A stretch of DNA of 64,000 bases from Marinitoga aeolica (GTDB lineage Bacteria > Thermotogota > Thermotogae > Petrotogales > Petrotogaceae), in assembly GCF_029910535.1 (NCBI RefSeq), contig NZ_CP069362.1, positions 1,488,001 to 1,552,000 on the forward strand. Reading direction: 5' to 3'. Positions 21,601 to 29,489 of this stretch are shown here, in pieces (positions within the stretch are counted from its first letter, which is position 1; every line of letters begins with the position of its first letter). The translations under genes were made by a program, and so were the position numbers. The notes beneath the pieces are model-generated. The model had not been told where the DNA came from, searched no databases, and saw only the letters and a list, made by a program, of their open reading frames with translations.

Positions 21601-22245
21601 ATCATATCCTAAAGCCCTTAAGAATAAGAAATAATTAAATTTTCTTTTTCTATCTATTCTGATTTGTAAAAAGTCTTTTCCAGGATTTGGATTATATATT
21701 ATCTCTAACCAAGCTCCTTTAACTGGTAAAAAGTGAGCTACAAAATATGGTCTTGTCTGTTTAACGCTTTTTTGTTCTTCACTAACAAAATATACACCTG
21801 GAGACCTTACCAATTGATTAACAACAACTCTTTCTGCTCCATTGATAATAAATGTACTTCTATCCGTTATTTTTGGAATATTGCCAAAAAATAACGAATC
21901 ACTGGGTTCAATAATTTCCCCAGTACTGTGATCAGTAATTCTTATTTTAGCTTTTAATGGAACTGTATAAGATAACCCTTTTTCCTTACATTCCATCTCT
22001 TCAAATATTGGATCTTCAGTCCAAACTTCTGTAAATTCTAAAGAGATTTTAGCTTTTCTTTTTCCTTTTAATTCAACCGTAATAGGTGAATATTTGTCTA
22101 AAACCTCTTTAACACCTTCTTTTACAAACCAATCAAAAGAATCAAGTTGAATTTCCAATAAATCATGGAAAAGCGAAATATCCTCTTTAACCTTACCAAA
22201 AAAATGCCTTTCTCTTTTTCCCACCTTTAACACTCGGGTGTTCAC
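18637..22245 (-). CDS. rpoB: RNA polymerase beta subunit
   Basis: A 1202-residue catalytic subunit of RNA polymerase. Characteristic segments are present: the rifampicin-pocket region with [21 protein letters not shown] and the GLKREHA stretch, the RHGNKGVVS motif, and the C-terminal [15 protein letters not shown] that contacts beta'. Start codon ATG with an upstream AGGTGA. It follows a palindrome that probably acts as an attenuator after rplL and is co-transcribed with rpoC. Confidence 0.97.
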   Translation of the reverse strand: MNTRVLKVGKRERHFFGKVKEDISLFHDLLEIQLDSFDWFVKEGVKEVLDKYSPITVELKGKRKAKISLEFTEVWTEDPIFEEMECKEKGLSYTVPLKAKIRITDHSTGEIIEPSDSLFFGNIPKITDRSTFIINGAERVVVNQLVRSPGVYFVSEEQKSVKQTRPYFVAHFLPVKGAWLEIIYNPNPGKDFLQIRIDRKRKFNYFLFLRALGYDSDLAILDLYPHKINLNYDLTEYLEKNITILSDISVPESSDLYKDTKTYRGVRLTEKIVEELLDLGVSEITVAHIVAQNTLDLFKKSYESEDSVLTPEEAYKELFKKLRPGEIPRVNIATDYINNLYFNPNTFDFSMIGRKKIVNRMEDVYKKYLIEVEGKIIEKGEDIEYPHKEERILTKLDLILASRHLLEMKENPELLDTRDHLGNKRVRSVGELMQIEFERSFSKMLPILSEKLSIIPNIQKLNPNSLINSRAIMTTINQFFATSQLSQFMDQVNPLSELTHKRRLSAIGPGGLKREHAKFEVRDVHHSHYGRMCPIETPEGANIGLITSLAILARVDEFGFLETPYYRVKNGKVLYEKGAYWLTADQEEEKIIAPASVEIDENGMIKAEYVEIRHAGKVTYVHREDVEFIAVTPKQIVSVSTSLIPFLEHDDANRALMGSNMQRQAVPLMITEAPFVGTGVEWLAARDSGYVIKAKHRGKVSYVDAKTIIINRIDESGKEILDNYGNPVQDKYTLWKFIRSNQDTTINQRPIVDMGEIVEKNAPIADGPAIDMGELALGKNVLVAFMPWEGYNFEDAILVNEELLERDTFTSLHIEVYETKAMDTQLGPEEITADIPNVKKESLRNLDEHGIVRVGAYVTSGDILVGKVTPRGESETSPEEKLIRSVFGDRGKDVKDTSLTVPHGIEGRVIDVKVYTRKDIPDLETGVNQYVKVYIASKKTLNVGDKLAGRHGNKGVVSNILRKEDMPFLPNGKPIEMILSPLGVPSRMNLGQVLEMHLGWLAKLTGKHFATPIFDGAKEKEIMKALYEARKNNRMDELDKVRKEYGLDLGDSPELESGKIVLRDGRTGEPFDYPIAIGYMYMLRLVHIAKDKMHARSTGPYSLIHQQPLGGKAHFGGQRFGEMEVWALEAYGAAHTLTEMLTYKSDDIKGRNEVYKAILNGKNLPDPGIPESFKVLVKELQGLMLDVRLFDEDGNELDVDKL

Positions 22246-22290
22246 AAAGAATCACCTCGTCTTCCTAATTTTTTTATTAGCAAAACAATA

Positions 22291-22316
22291 CCGCATCAGA
22301 CTATAGTCTGATGCGG
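22291..22316 (-). terminator. rplL-rpoB intergenic attenuator-type hairpin
   Basis: A perfect 26-base palindrome (arm CCGCATCAGACTA and its complement) in the 111-base gap between rplL and rpoB. On the minus strand it is followed by TATTGTTTTG, a poor U-run, which suits partial termination. A partial terminator at this position is known in other bacteria and lowers rpoBC relative to L7/L12. Structure seen; read-through inferred. Confidence 0.7.
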
Positions 22317-22356
22317 ATAAATTATATCATATAAAAGTTTATATTTCTTTAAGAAA

Positions 22357-22737
22357 TTACTTCAATTCTACTTCTGCGCCAGCTTCTTCTAATTTCTTTT
22401 TAAGTTCTTCTGCTTCATCTTTTGAAGCTCCTTCTTTAACAACTGCATCTGGAGTTCCAGCTTTTTCTACTAAATCTTTAGCTTCTTTTAATCCTAAACC
22501 TGTAATTTCTCTAACAACTTTAATTACATTTATTTTTTTAGCACCGAAGCTTTTTAATACAACGTCAAATGAATCTTTTTCTTCTGCTGCTGGAGCTGCT
22601 GCTGCTGCTGGAGCTGCTGCTACTGCTACTGGAGCTGCTGCTGATACTCCGAATTCATCTTCTAAAGCTTTTACTAATTCTGCTAATTCTGCTACTGTCA
22701 TTTCTTTAATTGCTTGGATTAATTCTTCTCTTGTCAT
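22357..22737 (-). CDS. rplL: 50S ribosomal protein L7/L12
   Basis: A 126-residue stalk protein that recruits translation factors. It has the N-terminal dimerisation helices ([16 protein letters not shown]), an Ala/Pro-rich hinge at about residues 34-52, and the conserved C-terminal domain ([22 protein letters not shown]). Its ATG lies 30 bases after rplJ, behind GGAGGTGT. Confidence 0.97.
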   Translation of the reverse strand: MTREELIQAIKEMTVAELAELVKALEDEFGVSAAAPVAVAAAPAAAAAPAAEEKDSFDVVLKSFGAKKINVIKVVREITGLGLKEAKDLVEKAGTPDAVVKEGASKDEAEELKKKLEEAGAEVELK

Positions 22738-22767
22738 TCCAATACACCTCCTGAAAATATTTAAGTA

Positions 22768-23316
22768 TTATTGTTTTTCTTTTTCTTCTCTTATAGCATT
22801 TAAAGCATATAAGAATTTTCTTAAAATTCCACCTAATGCGCCAACCAAACCTGAGATAGGAGCATTTAAGCCACCAACCAACATAGCAAGTAACTGTTCT
22901 TTGGAAGGCAATTTAGCCAATTCTTCTGCTTCTTCAGCAGTGAATGTTTTGCCTTCTAATATTCCAGCTTTTATAACCGGAACTTCTAATTTATTTTTCT
23001 TTTTAAATTCCACCAAAGTTTTTAAAGCTTCGATAGGATCTGCATCTTTAGTATATAAAAGAGCAGTGTTACCTTCTAAATATTTTTCATATTCTTCTAA
23101 ATTCAAACCTGCATTTTTTATTGCAGTTTTAATCAATGCATTTCTTGTGATTTTAAAATTAACTTTGTTTTCAAAATTTTTATATAATTCACTTCTGAAT
23201 GCATTTGATTGAGCAACTGTCATTCCTTTAAAATCAACAAAAACAACTATTGAAGAATCTTTAAAAACACTTTCTAATTCTTTCAACAACTCAGCTTTTT
23301 GAGCTCTTGTTAACAC
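22768..23316 (-). CDS. rplJ: 50S ribosomal protein L10
   Basis: A 182-residue ribosomal stalk base protein that binds 23S rRNA and the L7/L12 dimers through its C-terminal helix. Start GTG (MLTRAQKAELLKE) behind AGAGGAGGTGTG; conserved VVFVDFKGMTVAQ and TRNALIKTAI. It is preceded by an L10 leader, through which the L10-L12 complex is known to repress its own operon in many bacteria. Confidence 0.96.
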   Translation of the reverse strand: MLTRAQKAELLKELESVFKDSSIVVFVDFKGMTVAQSNAFRSELYKNFENKVNFKITRNALIKTAIKNAGLNLEEYEKYLEGNTALLYTKDADPIEALKTLVEFKKKNKLEVPVIKAGILEGKTFTAEEAEELAKLPSKEQLLAMLVGGLNAPISGLVGALGGILRKFLYALNAIREEKEKQ

Positions 23317-23333
23317 CGACTCACACCTCCTCT

Positions 23334-23474
23334 AAAAAAATCTGCGGCCCCGAGGGCCGCAGAAGCACTAAAACATTATTGTTTTATTCTTCAGCGTACC
23401 TCGGCAGGCGGGTTTTCACCACATTATATAATTACCTGCTGTCTTCAGTACATATTTTTTACGTGAGTATTATA
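23334..23474 (-). ncRNA. L10 leader with attenuator terminator and internal promoter
   Basis: The minus strand upstream of rplJ carries hallmarks of the L10 leader: AGACAGCAGG, then CCGCCTGCCGAGGT, which can pair across a kink-turn-like region holding GTGAAAACC. A very stable GC-rich hairpin (TCTGCGGCCC/GGGCCGCAGA, 23341-23363) is followed by seven U (23334-23340) and then at once by the rplJ ribosome binding site. This suits feedback by termination or by masking the site. An extended -10 box TGTTATAAT lies at 23469-23477, giving rplJ its own promoter after rplA. Confidence 0.8.
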
Positions 23475-23486
23475 ACACAACATTTA

Positions 23487-24188
23487 TTACTTTTCAGTTA
23501 AAAATTCAGAAACGTTTAATTTCAATCCAGGACCCATTGTTGGAGCTAATGAAACTTTTCTTATAAATTTACCTTTTGCTCCAGAAGGTCTCATTTTTTC
23601 TATTTGTTGTAAAGCTTCTACAATATTTTCTTTTAATTTATCTGTTTCGAATGATTTTTTCCCGACTGCAATATGTAAATTCCCTGTTTTATCATTTCTT
23701 ACTTCTATTTTTCCAGCTTTGAAATCTTTTACAGCATCAGCAACATCATTTGTAACTGTTCCTGATTTTGGAGAAGGCATTAATCCTCTAGGTCCTAAGA
23801 TTTTACCTAATCTACCGATTTCCCTCATCATATCTGGTGTTGCAATAGCAACATCAAAGTCTGTCCAACCACCTTGTACTTTTTGAATATATTCATCAGA
23901 ACCAGCATAATCTGCCCCGGCATCTAAAGCTTCCTTTACTTTATCGCCCTTAGCAAAAACCAAAACTCTAACTTTTTTACCGGTTCCATGTGGTAAAGAG
24001 ATATTACCTCTTACCTGCTGGTCGTTTTTTCTTGGGTCAATACCTAAAACCATATGTAATTCTATACTTTCATCAAATTTTGCAGTAGCTAATTTAGGTA
24101 TTATTTCTAAAGCTTCATCCAATGTATAAAATTTTTCTCTATCAATTAATTTTCTAGCTTCTAAGTATCTTTTACCATGTCTCGACAT
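23487..24188 (-). CDS. rplA: 50S ribosomal protein L1
   Basis: A 233-residue protein of the ribosomal L1 stalk, also a known translational repressor of the rplK-rplA mRNA. Conserved features: [16 protein letters not shown] start, LPHGTGK, and [14 protein letters not shown] in the RNA-binding domain. The ATG is preceded by GGGGGTGT, 14 bases after rplK. Confidence 0.97.
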   Translation of the reverse strand: MSRHGKRYLEARKLIDREKFYTLDEALEIIPKLATAKFDESIELHMVLGIDPRKNDQQVRGNISLPHGTGKKVRVLVFAKGDKVKEALDAGADYAGSDEYIQKVQGGWTDFDVAIATPDMMREIGRLGKILGPRGLMPSPKSGTVTNDVADAVKDFKAGKIEVRNDKTGNLHIAVGKKSFETDKLKENIVEALQQIEKMRPSGAKGKFIRKVSLAPTMGPGLKLNVSEFLTEK

Positions 24189-24202
24189 TCACATACACCC
24201 CC

Positions 24203-24631
24203 TTAACCTTCTACTACTTCAATGCCCATATTTCTTGCAGTACCTTTTATAATTTCCATAGCTGCTTCAATTGTTCTTGCATTTAAATCGGGCATTTTGA
24301 TTTCTGCAATTTCTTTTACCTGAGACATTGTGATCTTTCCTACAATTTCCCTACCAGGATTTGAAGCACCTTTTTTAAGTCCAGCTGCTTGCAAAATTAA
24401 GAAAGAAGCTGGGGGGGTTTTTAAAGTAAATGTAAATGATCTGTCTTCAAAAACTGTAATTTCAACAGGGATAATCATTCCTGCTTTATCAGCAGTTGCA
24501 GCGTTAAACTTTTTACAAAATTCCATCAAATTAACACCATGTTGACCTAAAGCAGGACCAACTGGTGGGGCAGGTGTTGCTTTACCTGCTGGCAATTGTA
24601 ATTTAACCATTCTAGCAATCTTTTTTGCCAT
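24203..24631 (-). CDS. rplK: 50S ribosomal protein L11
   Basis: A 142-residue protein that binds the GTPase-associated centre of 23S rRNA. Signature features are the Pro-rich [20 protein letters not shown] and the C-terminal domain containing [18 protein letters not shown]. Start ATG behind GGAGGG, downstream of nusG in the conserved order. Confidence 0.97.
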   Translation of the reverse strand: MAKKIARMVKLQLPAGKATPAPPVGPALGQHGVNLMEFCKKFNAATADKAGMIIPVEITVFEDRSFTFTLKTPPASFLILQAAGLKKGASNPGREIVGKITMSQVKEIAEIKMPDLNARTIEAAMEIIKGTARNMGIEVVEG

Positions 24632-24678
24632 AAATTTCCCTCCTTTGTGGTATTAGCGGAGTAATCCTCCCACTATTG

Positions 24679-25737
24679 TTAATCAATTTTCTCTATTTCT
24701 GTTAAACCTAATTCTACTTCTGTTTCCCTTCCGAACATATTAATTGTAACTTTTACTGTTTGTTTATGTATGTCAATATTGGTGATTTTCCCAGTAAAAA
24801 ATTCAAATGGACCACTAACAATCCTTACATGTTCTCCTACTTCATAATCTGCTCTTAATTTGCTTTCTTTCATTTCGTAGCTTTCTTCTCCAGTTAATCT
24901 TAATAATGCTTTTACTTCTTTTGTTTTTAATTGAACTGGAGTGCCACCTATATTAATAAAATTAATTACATAAGGGATGTTTTTCACCATTTCCTGAGTT
25001 TCTTTGTTTAAAATCATTTCTATAAACATATATCCAGGAAATAATCTTGAAATTCTTGTTTTTAAAATTATAATTTCTTTCCTACTTGCAAAATCTCTAA
25101 TTTCAACTTTTCCTGATGATCTAGCCTTATATTGTCTTTTATTACCTAAAATTTGTCCTTTTTCTACATATGTTCCTTTTTTAAAAGCTGCAGAATCAAA
25201 ATTATCTTTGAATATTAAATATACATCATTTGAATTTGATTCCGTATGAATAACAACTTTTTTCATTTTCTCAATAGAAATAATAATACCATCAAGATCA
25301 GCTTCGTATCCGTCAGCTTTAGCTAAAGGAATTCCGGCATGTATCCTTGAATTAACTTTCAAACCACCAATAATCTTAGCACTTTCCGGAATCAAAAAAG
25401 TTTTAGTAAACTTTTTATCTTTTGTCTCAACGATTATTTTTCTAAAATTCTTAACTTCGGCAATAGTTCCAGAATTTTTTACAATCACAGGTGGCTCTTC
25501 TGCTAGAATATCTCCTTTTTTTATATTTTCTCCATTTTTTACAAAAATATTAGCATCTTCAGAAACCACGAGTCTTTCGATCTTTTTATTGGTTAAGTCA
25601 ATCTCACTCTCTTCTGGTATTAATATTTTTCCAAACATATTTTCTTTTTCATATAATTTGGCTTTTTCTTCAATTAGTTCTTTAACTTTGTATTCCATTC
25701 CGGAAAAAGTTTGTAAAATATACCATTTTTTACGCAT
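24679..25737 (-). CDS. nusG: Transcription factor NusG with large internal insertion
   Basis: A 352-residue NusG; most bacterial NusG proteins have about 180 residues. The NGN domain starts with KKWYILQTFSGMEYKVKELI, is interrupted after about residue 43 by roughly 190 residues, and resumes with FPGYMFIEM. The KOW domain with VRIVSGPFEFFTGKI lies near the C-terminus. A long inserted domain of this kind is known from Thermotoga NusG. The insert contains barrel-like repeats (FVKNGENIKKGDILAEEP, YVEKGQILGN) resembling lipoyl/hammerhead folds. Role: elongation and Rho- or ribosome-coupled transcription control. Confidence 0.95.
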   Translation of the reverse strand: MRKKWYILQTFSGMEYKVKELIEEKAKLYEKENMFGKILIPEESEIDLTNKKIERLVVSEDANIFVKNGENIKKGDILAEEPPVIVKNSGTIAEVKNFRKIIVETKDKKFTKTFLIPESAKIIGGLKVNSRIHAGIPLAKADGYEADLDGIIISIEKMKKVVIHTESNSNDVYLIFKDNFDSAAFKKGTYVEKGQILGNKRQYKARSSGKVEIRDFASRKEIIILKTRISRLFPGYMFIEMILNKETQEMVKNIPYVINFINIGGTPVQLKTKEVKALLRLTGEESYEMKESKLRADYEVGEHVRIVSGPFEFFTGKITNIDIHKQTVKVTINMFGRETEVELGLTEIEKID

Positions 25738-25760
25738 GTCTATTCACCTGCTTTTCAACA

Positions 25761-25988
25761 TCATTGAGTAGCACCAGTACCTAAACCGCTTTTAATACCG
25801 ATTAAAGGATAAATAACTTTTGAAAAGAAATTTAATAATCCATAATCAGCGATGAATAAATATAAAGAAACAAATATGAGTATAGCTAATACTATCAACG
25901 TTGAATTTAGAGCTTCCTTTTTGTTTGGCCATTTAACTTTTTTAGATTCTTGCATAACAGAACTTAAAAATAACCAAAATTTCGACAT
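25761..25988 (-). CDS. secE: Preprotein translocase subunit SecE
   Basis: A 75-residue translocase subunit. It has the amphipathic cytoplasmic helix ESKKVKWPNKKEALNST and a single C-terminal membrane segment (TLIVLAILIFVSLYLFIA). An in-frame TTG lies one codon earlier, but the ATG at 25988 is the natural start behind GGGGGTGT. It lies between rpmG and nusG as in most bacteria. Confidence 0.93.
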   Translation of the reverse strand: MSKFWLFLSSVMQESKKVKWPNKKEALNSTLIVLAILIFVSLYLFIADYGLLNFFSKVIYPLIGIKSGLGTGATQ

Positions 25989-26014
25989 CAAAACACCCCC
26001 AAAATTTAATCATG

Positions 26015-26033
26015 ACCCCCTAAATTAGGGGGT
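26015..26033 (-). terminator. Hairpin between rpmG and secE
   Basis: Arms ACCCCCTAA and TTAGGGGGT, nearly touching. The downstream sequence on the minus strand has no clean U-run (CATGATTAAATTTT), whereas the plus-strand side reads GATTTTCTTTTTT. It may be a partial attenuator or RNA-processing site separating the tRNA-rpmG part from secE-nusG. Confidence 0.45.
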
Positions 26034-26063
26034 TGATTTTCTTTTTTAGAAAACTTTTACATT

Positions 26064-26228
26064 TTATATTTTTGATTCAACATGTAAAGTGTGTTTATTA
26101 CAATGAGGACAATATTTTCTAAATTCTAACTTTTTTTTAGAAGTTCTTTTTCTTTGTTTGTAATAATTTCTTCTATTGCATTCAGTACATTTTAGCGATA
26201 CGGTTAAAACAGGACTTTTTGCTGCCAT
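26064..26228 (-). CDS. rpmG: 50S ribosomal protein L33
   Basis: A 54-residue zinc-ribbon ribosomal protein. The translation begins MAAKSPVLTVSLKCTECNRR and carries a second Cys pair, CPHC, with the RKYC element, i.e. a four-Cys L33. ATG behind AGGTGAAAT. It lies between tRNA-Tyr and secE, its classical place. Confidence 0.95.
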   Translation of the reverse strand: MAAKSPVLTVSLKCTECNRRNYYKQRKRTSKKKLEFRKYCPHCNKHTLHVESKI

Positions 26229-26264
26229 TTTATTTCACCTCGCATAACATTATAATTAATGAAA

Positions 26265-26354
26265 TGGTGGTGAGGGAAGGATTCGAACCTTCGAAGGCAA
26301 TCCGCCAGCGGATTTACAGTCCGCCCCCTTTGGCCACTCGGGCACCTCACCACC
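26265..26354 (-). tRNA. tRNA-Tyr (anticodon GTA)
   Basis: A 90-base class II tRNA with a long variable arm. Acceptor arms GGTGGTG and CACCACC pair fully, anticodon loop ACTGTAAAT gives GTA, and the T arm GGTTCGAATCC is present. CCA is not encoded. Part of the tRNA-Thr/tRNA-Tyr/rpmG transcript. Confidence 0.95.
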
Positions 26355-26370
26355 GGTAAGTAAAAAAATA

Positions 26371-26446
26371 TGGAGCCGACGAAGGGACTTGAACCCCCAA
26401 CCTGCTGATTACAAGTCAGCCGCTCTGCCAATTGAGCTACGTCGGC
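26371..26446 (-). tRNA. tRNA-Thr (anticodon TGT)
   Basis: A 76-base tRNA with acceptor arms GCCGACG/CGTCGGC, D arm AGCTCAATTGGCAGAGC, anticodon loop CTTGTAA giving TGT, T arm GGTTCAAGTCC and an encoded CCA end. First gene after the consensus promoter. Confidence 0.95.
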
Positions 26447-26462
26447 AACTCATCCGTGGGTT

Positions 26463-26491
26463 ATTATACCAGATAAAAACCTCGCTGTCAA
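26463..26491 (-). promoter_or_regulatory. Consensus sigma-A promoter of the tRNA-rpmG-secE-nusG operon
   Basis: TTGACA, a 17-base spacer and TATAAT on the minus strand, a perfect match to the consensus. The start of transcription would lie about ten bases before tRNA-Thr. This suits a strong constitutive promoter for a translation operon. Confidence 0.88.
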
Positions 26492-26596
26492 TTACTTAAC
26501 GATTAAGAAGTTATTACTCATTTGCAACATTATATCACTAATAAATGAACAAGGACTTATTTTATATCAATGAAAAAAATTTCATTGTATATCCGA

Positions 26597-26636
26597 GCAT
26601 ACTGACGCATACTCATGCATACTCACGTATACTTAT
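26597..26636 (+). repeat. Four 10-bp tandem repeats upstream of arcA
   Basis: Within the gene-free stretch 26492-26764, the units GCATACTGAC, GCATACTCAT, GCATACTCAC and GTATACTTAT follow each other with a period of exactly 10 bases, about one helical turn. A TATAAT hexamer lies downstream at 26721-26726 without a good -35 box. The rest of the stretch is A+T-rich and holds a twice-repeated TTTCRTTGTAT. Phased repeats could bind a regulator of arcA; this is inference. Confidence 0.6.
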
Positions 26637-26764
26637 AATAATTTTATTTAACAGTGAAAAATTTATCATACTTAAAAAATTTCGTTGTATTTAAGGTTTT
26701 TCTTTTTTTGTTACATTAAGTATAATATTATGGGATTTAAAATTTATTTGTAGGAGGTTTTACA

Positions 26765-27967
26765 ATGAGTATTAATGTTTATTCAGAAGTTAAGGATTTA
26801 AAAAGAGTTTTATTGCATAGACCAGGTTTGGAATTAGAAAATATGGAGCCAGATTTGTTGGAAGAGCTATTATTTGAAGATATACCTTATTTAAAAAAAG
26901 CACAACAGGAACATGATTATTTTGCTGAAATTTTAAGAACAAATGGAGTTCATGTGGAATACGTAACAGATCTATTGGCTACAGCATTAAGTGAAGATGA
27001 AATAAAAAAACAATTTGTCAAAGAATATCTTGATTTAAGCGAAGTTAAAAATCAATATATATTAGAAGCATTGGAAGAATACTTGCTGAGTTTTGATACG
27101 AAAGGAATGATTAATAAAATAGTTAGCGGGGTTAGGATAAATGAATTTAAATTAAAAAAAGAAAATTTTTCAACAAAAGTAAGGATGAATAAACAGTTTT
27201 ATTTGTTGCCTTTACCAAATTTATATTTCCAGAGAGATCCTATAGCTTTTGTCGGTAAGGGCATAGTAATAAATAAAATGATGACAAAAGCAAGAAGAAG
27301 AGAGTCATTATTTATGAAATATGTTGTAAAATATAATAAAGATTTTGAAGGTACTCCAATATATTATGATATGAATAATCATTTCGCAATAGAAGGTGGA
27401 GATGTTCTTGTTTTAACGGATAAAGTTTTAGCAATTGGTATTTCTCAACGTACAGAACCGGAAGCTGTTGAAAAACTGGCAAAAAAGTTATTCTTTGAAA
27501 CAGATGAAACTTTTGATACAATACTTGCAATTAATATTCCTAAGAAAAGGGCATATATGCATTTAGATACTATTTTTACAATGGTTGATGATGATAAATT
27601 TTTAGCTCATTCTAAATTAGAATCCAGCTTATTGGTATATGTTATTAAAAAAGGTGAAAGAGATTTAGAAGTTATAGAAGAAAAAGCTTCTTTAGAAGAG
27701 ATATTACAAAAATATATGAATAATGGTAAAATAAAAATTTTAAAATGTGGTGGTGAGGATGAAATCGCCGCTAAAAGAGAACAATGGAATGATGGGTCAA
27801 ATGTTTTAGCTATAAAACCAGGTGTTGTAATAGCTTATGATAGGAATTATGTAACTAATACATTATTGAGGGAAAATGGTATTAATGTTATTGAAATTCC
27901 ATCAAGTGAATTATCTAGAGGCCGTGGAGGTCCAAGATGTATGTCTATGCCTATGAATAGAGGATAA
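26765..27967 (+). CDS. arcA: Arginine deiminase
   Basis: Converts L-arginine to citrulline and ammonia, the first step of the arginine deiminase pathway. The 400-residue protein has the family motifs FQRDP (about residue 157), EGGDVLVL, MHLDTIFTMVD with the catalytic His, and the C-terminal GGPRCMSMP with the nucleophilic Cys near residue 393. Strong RBS TAGGAGG. The next gene is an amino-acid antiporter; no ornithine carbamoyltransferase or carbamate kinase is seen here, so the rest of the pathway must be elsewhere or absent. Confidence 0.95.
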   Translation: MSINVYSEVKDLKRVLLHRPGLELENMEPDLLEELLFEDIPYLKKAQQEHDYFAEILRTNGVHVEYVTDLLATALSEDEIKKQFVKEYLDLSEVKNQYILEALEEYLLSFDTKGMINKIVSGVRINEFKLKKENFSTKVRMNKQFYLLPLPNLYFQRDPIAFVGKGIVINKMMTKARRRESLFMKYVVKYNKDFEGTPIYYDMNNHFAIEGGDVLVLTDKVLAIGISQRTEPEAVEKLAKKLFFETDETFDTILAINIPKKRAYMHLDTIFTMVDDDKFLAHSKLESSLLVYVIKKGERDLEVIEEKASLEEILQKYMNNGKIKILKCGGEDEIAAKREQWNDGSNVLAIKPGVVIAYDRNYVTNTLLRENGINVIEIPSSELSRGRGGPRCMSMPMNRG

Positions 27968-27997
27968 TATTGGTAATTTAAAATAGGAGGTGGTGGT

Positions 27998-29407
27998 GTG
28001 AGTAATAATAAAGTTTTGGGGTTGTTTGCATTGACCATGATTGTTATTGGTTCAATGATTGGGGCAGGAATATTTAATTCTCCTGCAGATTTAGGAAGTG
28101 TAGCAAATCCTGGTGCTATTTTAATAGGATGGTTAATTACAGGATTTGGAGTTTTTGCTCTTGCAATGGTTTTTCAATTCTTATCATATAAGAAACCAGA
28201 GCTTGAAGGTGGAATTTATTCTTACGCGAAAGAACAATTTGGTGAATTTGTTGGGTTTAATTCTGCATGGGGTTATTGGTGGTCTGCATTACTTGGAAAT
28301 ATAGCATTTTTTGCAGTTATAATGAAAATATTGAGTGGATATTTTCCTGTGTTAGAACAGAATAAATTTGTAGCATTAATATTTTCAAGCATTATTTTAT
28401 GGGTATATCATTTCTTAATTGTTAGTGGTATAAGAACTGCAGGATTTACAAATGCTATTTTAACAATTTTAAAATTAGTTCCTTTATTTTTAGTTGCAAT
28501 ACTTTCACTTTTTGCATTTAATCCTGAATTAGTAAAAGGAATTTTCTTTTCAACCAAATTAGCAGCAACAGGTGAGACATCCTCAATATTTAATCAAATT
28601 AATAATAGTTTTGGTACAATGTTATGGGCATTTATTGGTATAGAAGGTGCTGTAGTTTTATCCAATAAAGCAAAGTCTCAAAAAGATGTTGGAAAAGCAA
28701 CTGTAATAGGATTTCTTATTACTTTGGTAATATATATTGCTGTCTCAGTATTTACAATGGGAGTTGTTCCACCAAGTGAATTGGTTAATTCAACATCTCC
28801 TTTAGGAACGGTTTTAAGTAAAATAATGGGAAAACCAGGGCAATACATTTTAGATTTTGGATTTTTATTCTCAGTATTTGGAGCTTTGTTAAGCTGGCTA
28901 TTATTAACAGCGGAAATCCCATACATAGCAGCAGTTAAGGATAATGTTTTTCCAAAAAGATTTGCTGAACAAAATGAACATGCAACACCAGTGTTTTCAT
29001 TAACAGTAACTAATATAATAACTCAAATATTTTTATTAACACTTCTCTCAGACACTTTACAAAATGTATATAACACAATATTCTATATAGCGACAACAAC
29101 AATATTATTACCTTATTTCTTCTCAGCAGTATTTGGTGTAAGAGTAGCAAATGAAGAAAATAATGGGTTATACAAATTTTTTGGATGGATTGCGGTTATC
29201 TATACTGCATGGGTAATTTATGCAGTTGGTTGGATTTATATTATTACAGCATTAGTAATCTATTCATTTGGTATCTTTGCATACCCTATAGCAAAGAAAG
29301 AAAAAGGAGAAAGTTTAACAGGAACTCAGAAAACTATTTATGGTTTAATGTGGGTTGTATCAATAATTGTTATAATATTAGTTGCAACAGGAAAATTATC
29401 AGTATAA
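27998..29407 (+). CDS. APC-family amino-acid antiporter, probably arginine/ornithine(citrulline)
   Basis: A 469-residue protein with about twelve hydrophobic segments, typical of the APC basic amino-acid/polyamine antiporter family. The first helix carries GSMIGAGIFNSP, the substrate-binding glycine motif. GTG start behind AGGAGGTGGTG. Its place 30 bases after arcA strongly suggests arginine uptake in exchange for citrulline or ornithine (ArcD-like function). The exact substrate cannot be read from sequence. Confidence 0.85.
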   Translation: MSNNKVLGLFALTMIVIGSMIGAGIFNSPADLGSVANPGAILIGWLITGFGVFALAMVFQFLSYKKPELEGGIYSYAKEQFGEFVGFNSAWGYWWSALLGNIAFFAVIMKILSGYFPVLEQNKFVALIFSSIILWVYHFLIVSGIRTAGFTNAILTILKLVPLFLVAILSLFAFNPELVKGIFFSTKLAATGETSSIFNQINNSFGTMLWAFIGIEGAVVLSNKAKSQKDVGKATVIGFLITLVIYIAVSVFTMGVVPPSELVNSTSPLGTVLSKIMGKPGQYILDFGFLFSVFGALLSWLLLTAEIPYIAAVKDNVFPKRFAEQNEHATPVFSLTVTNIITQIFLLTLLSDTLQNVYNTIFYIATTTILLPYFFSAVFGVRVANEENNGLYKFFGWIAVIYTAWVIYAVGWIYIITALVIYSFGIFAYPIAKKEKGESLTGTQKTIYGLMWVVSIIVIILVATGKLSV

Positions 29408-29420
29408 TATTCTCAAATTA

Positions 29421-29446
29421 AACCTCCGGTCAATCCGGAGGTTTTT
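29421..29446 (+). terminator. Terminator of the arcA operon
   Basis: A 9-bp stem, AACCTCCGG/CCGGAGGTT, with loop TCAAT, followed by TTTG. It lies 13 bases after the antiporter stop. Confidence 0.82.
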
Positions 29447-29489
29447 GTGTTATAATATTATGTTATAGCCATTAAAAGAGGTGATCAAG

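Noticed and set aside
26597-26636. Tandem 10-bp units as a CRISPR array
   Set aside because: There are no spacers and units are far too short; no cas genes are seen.
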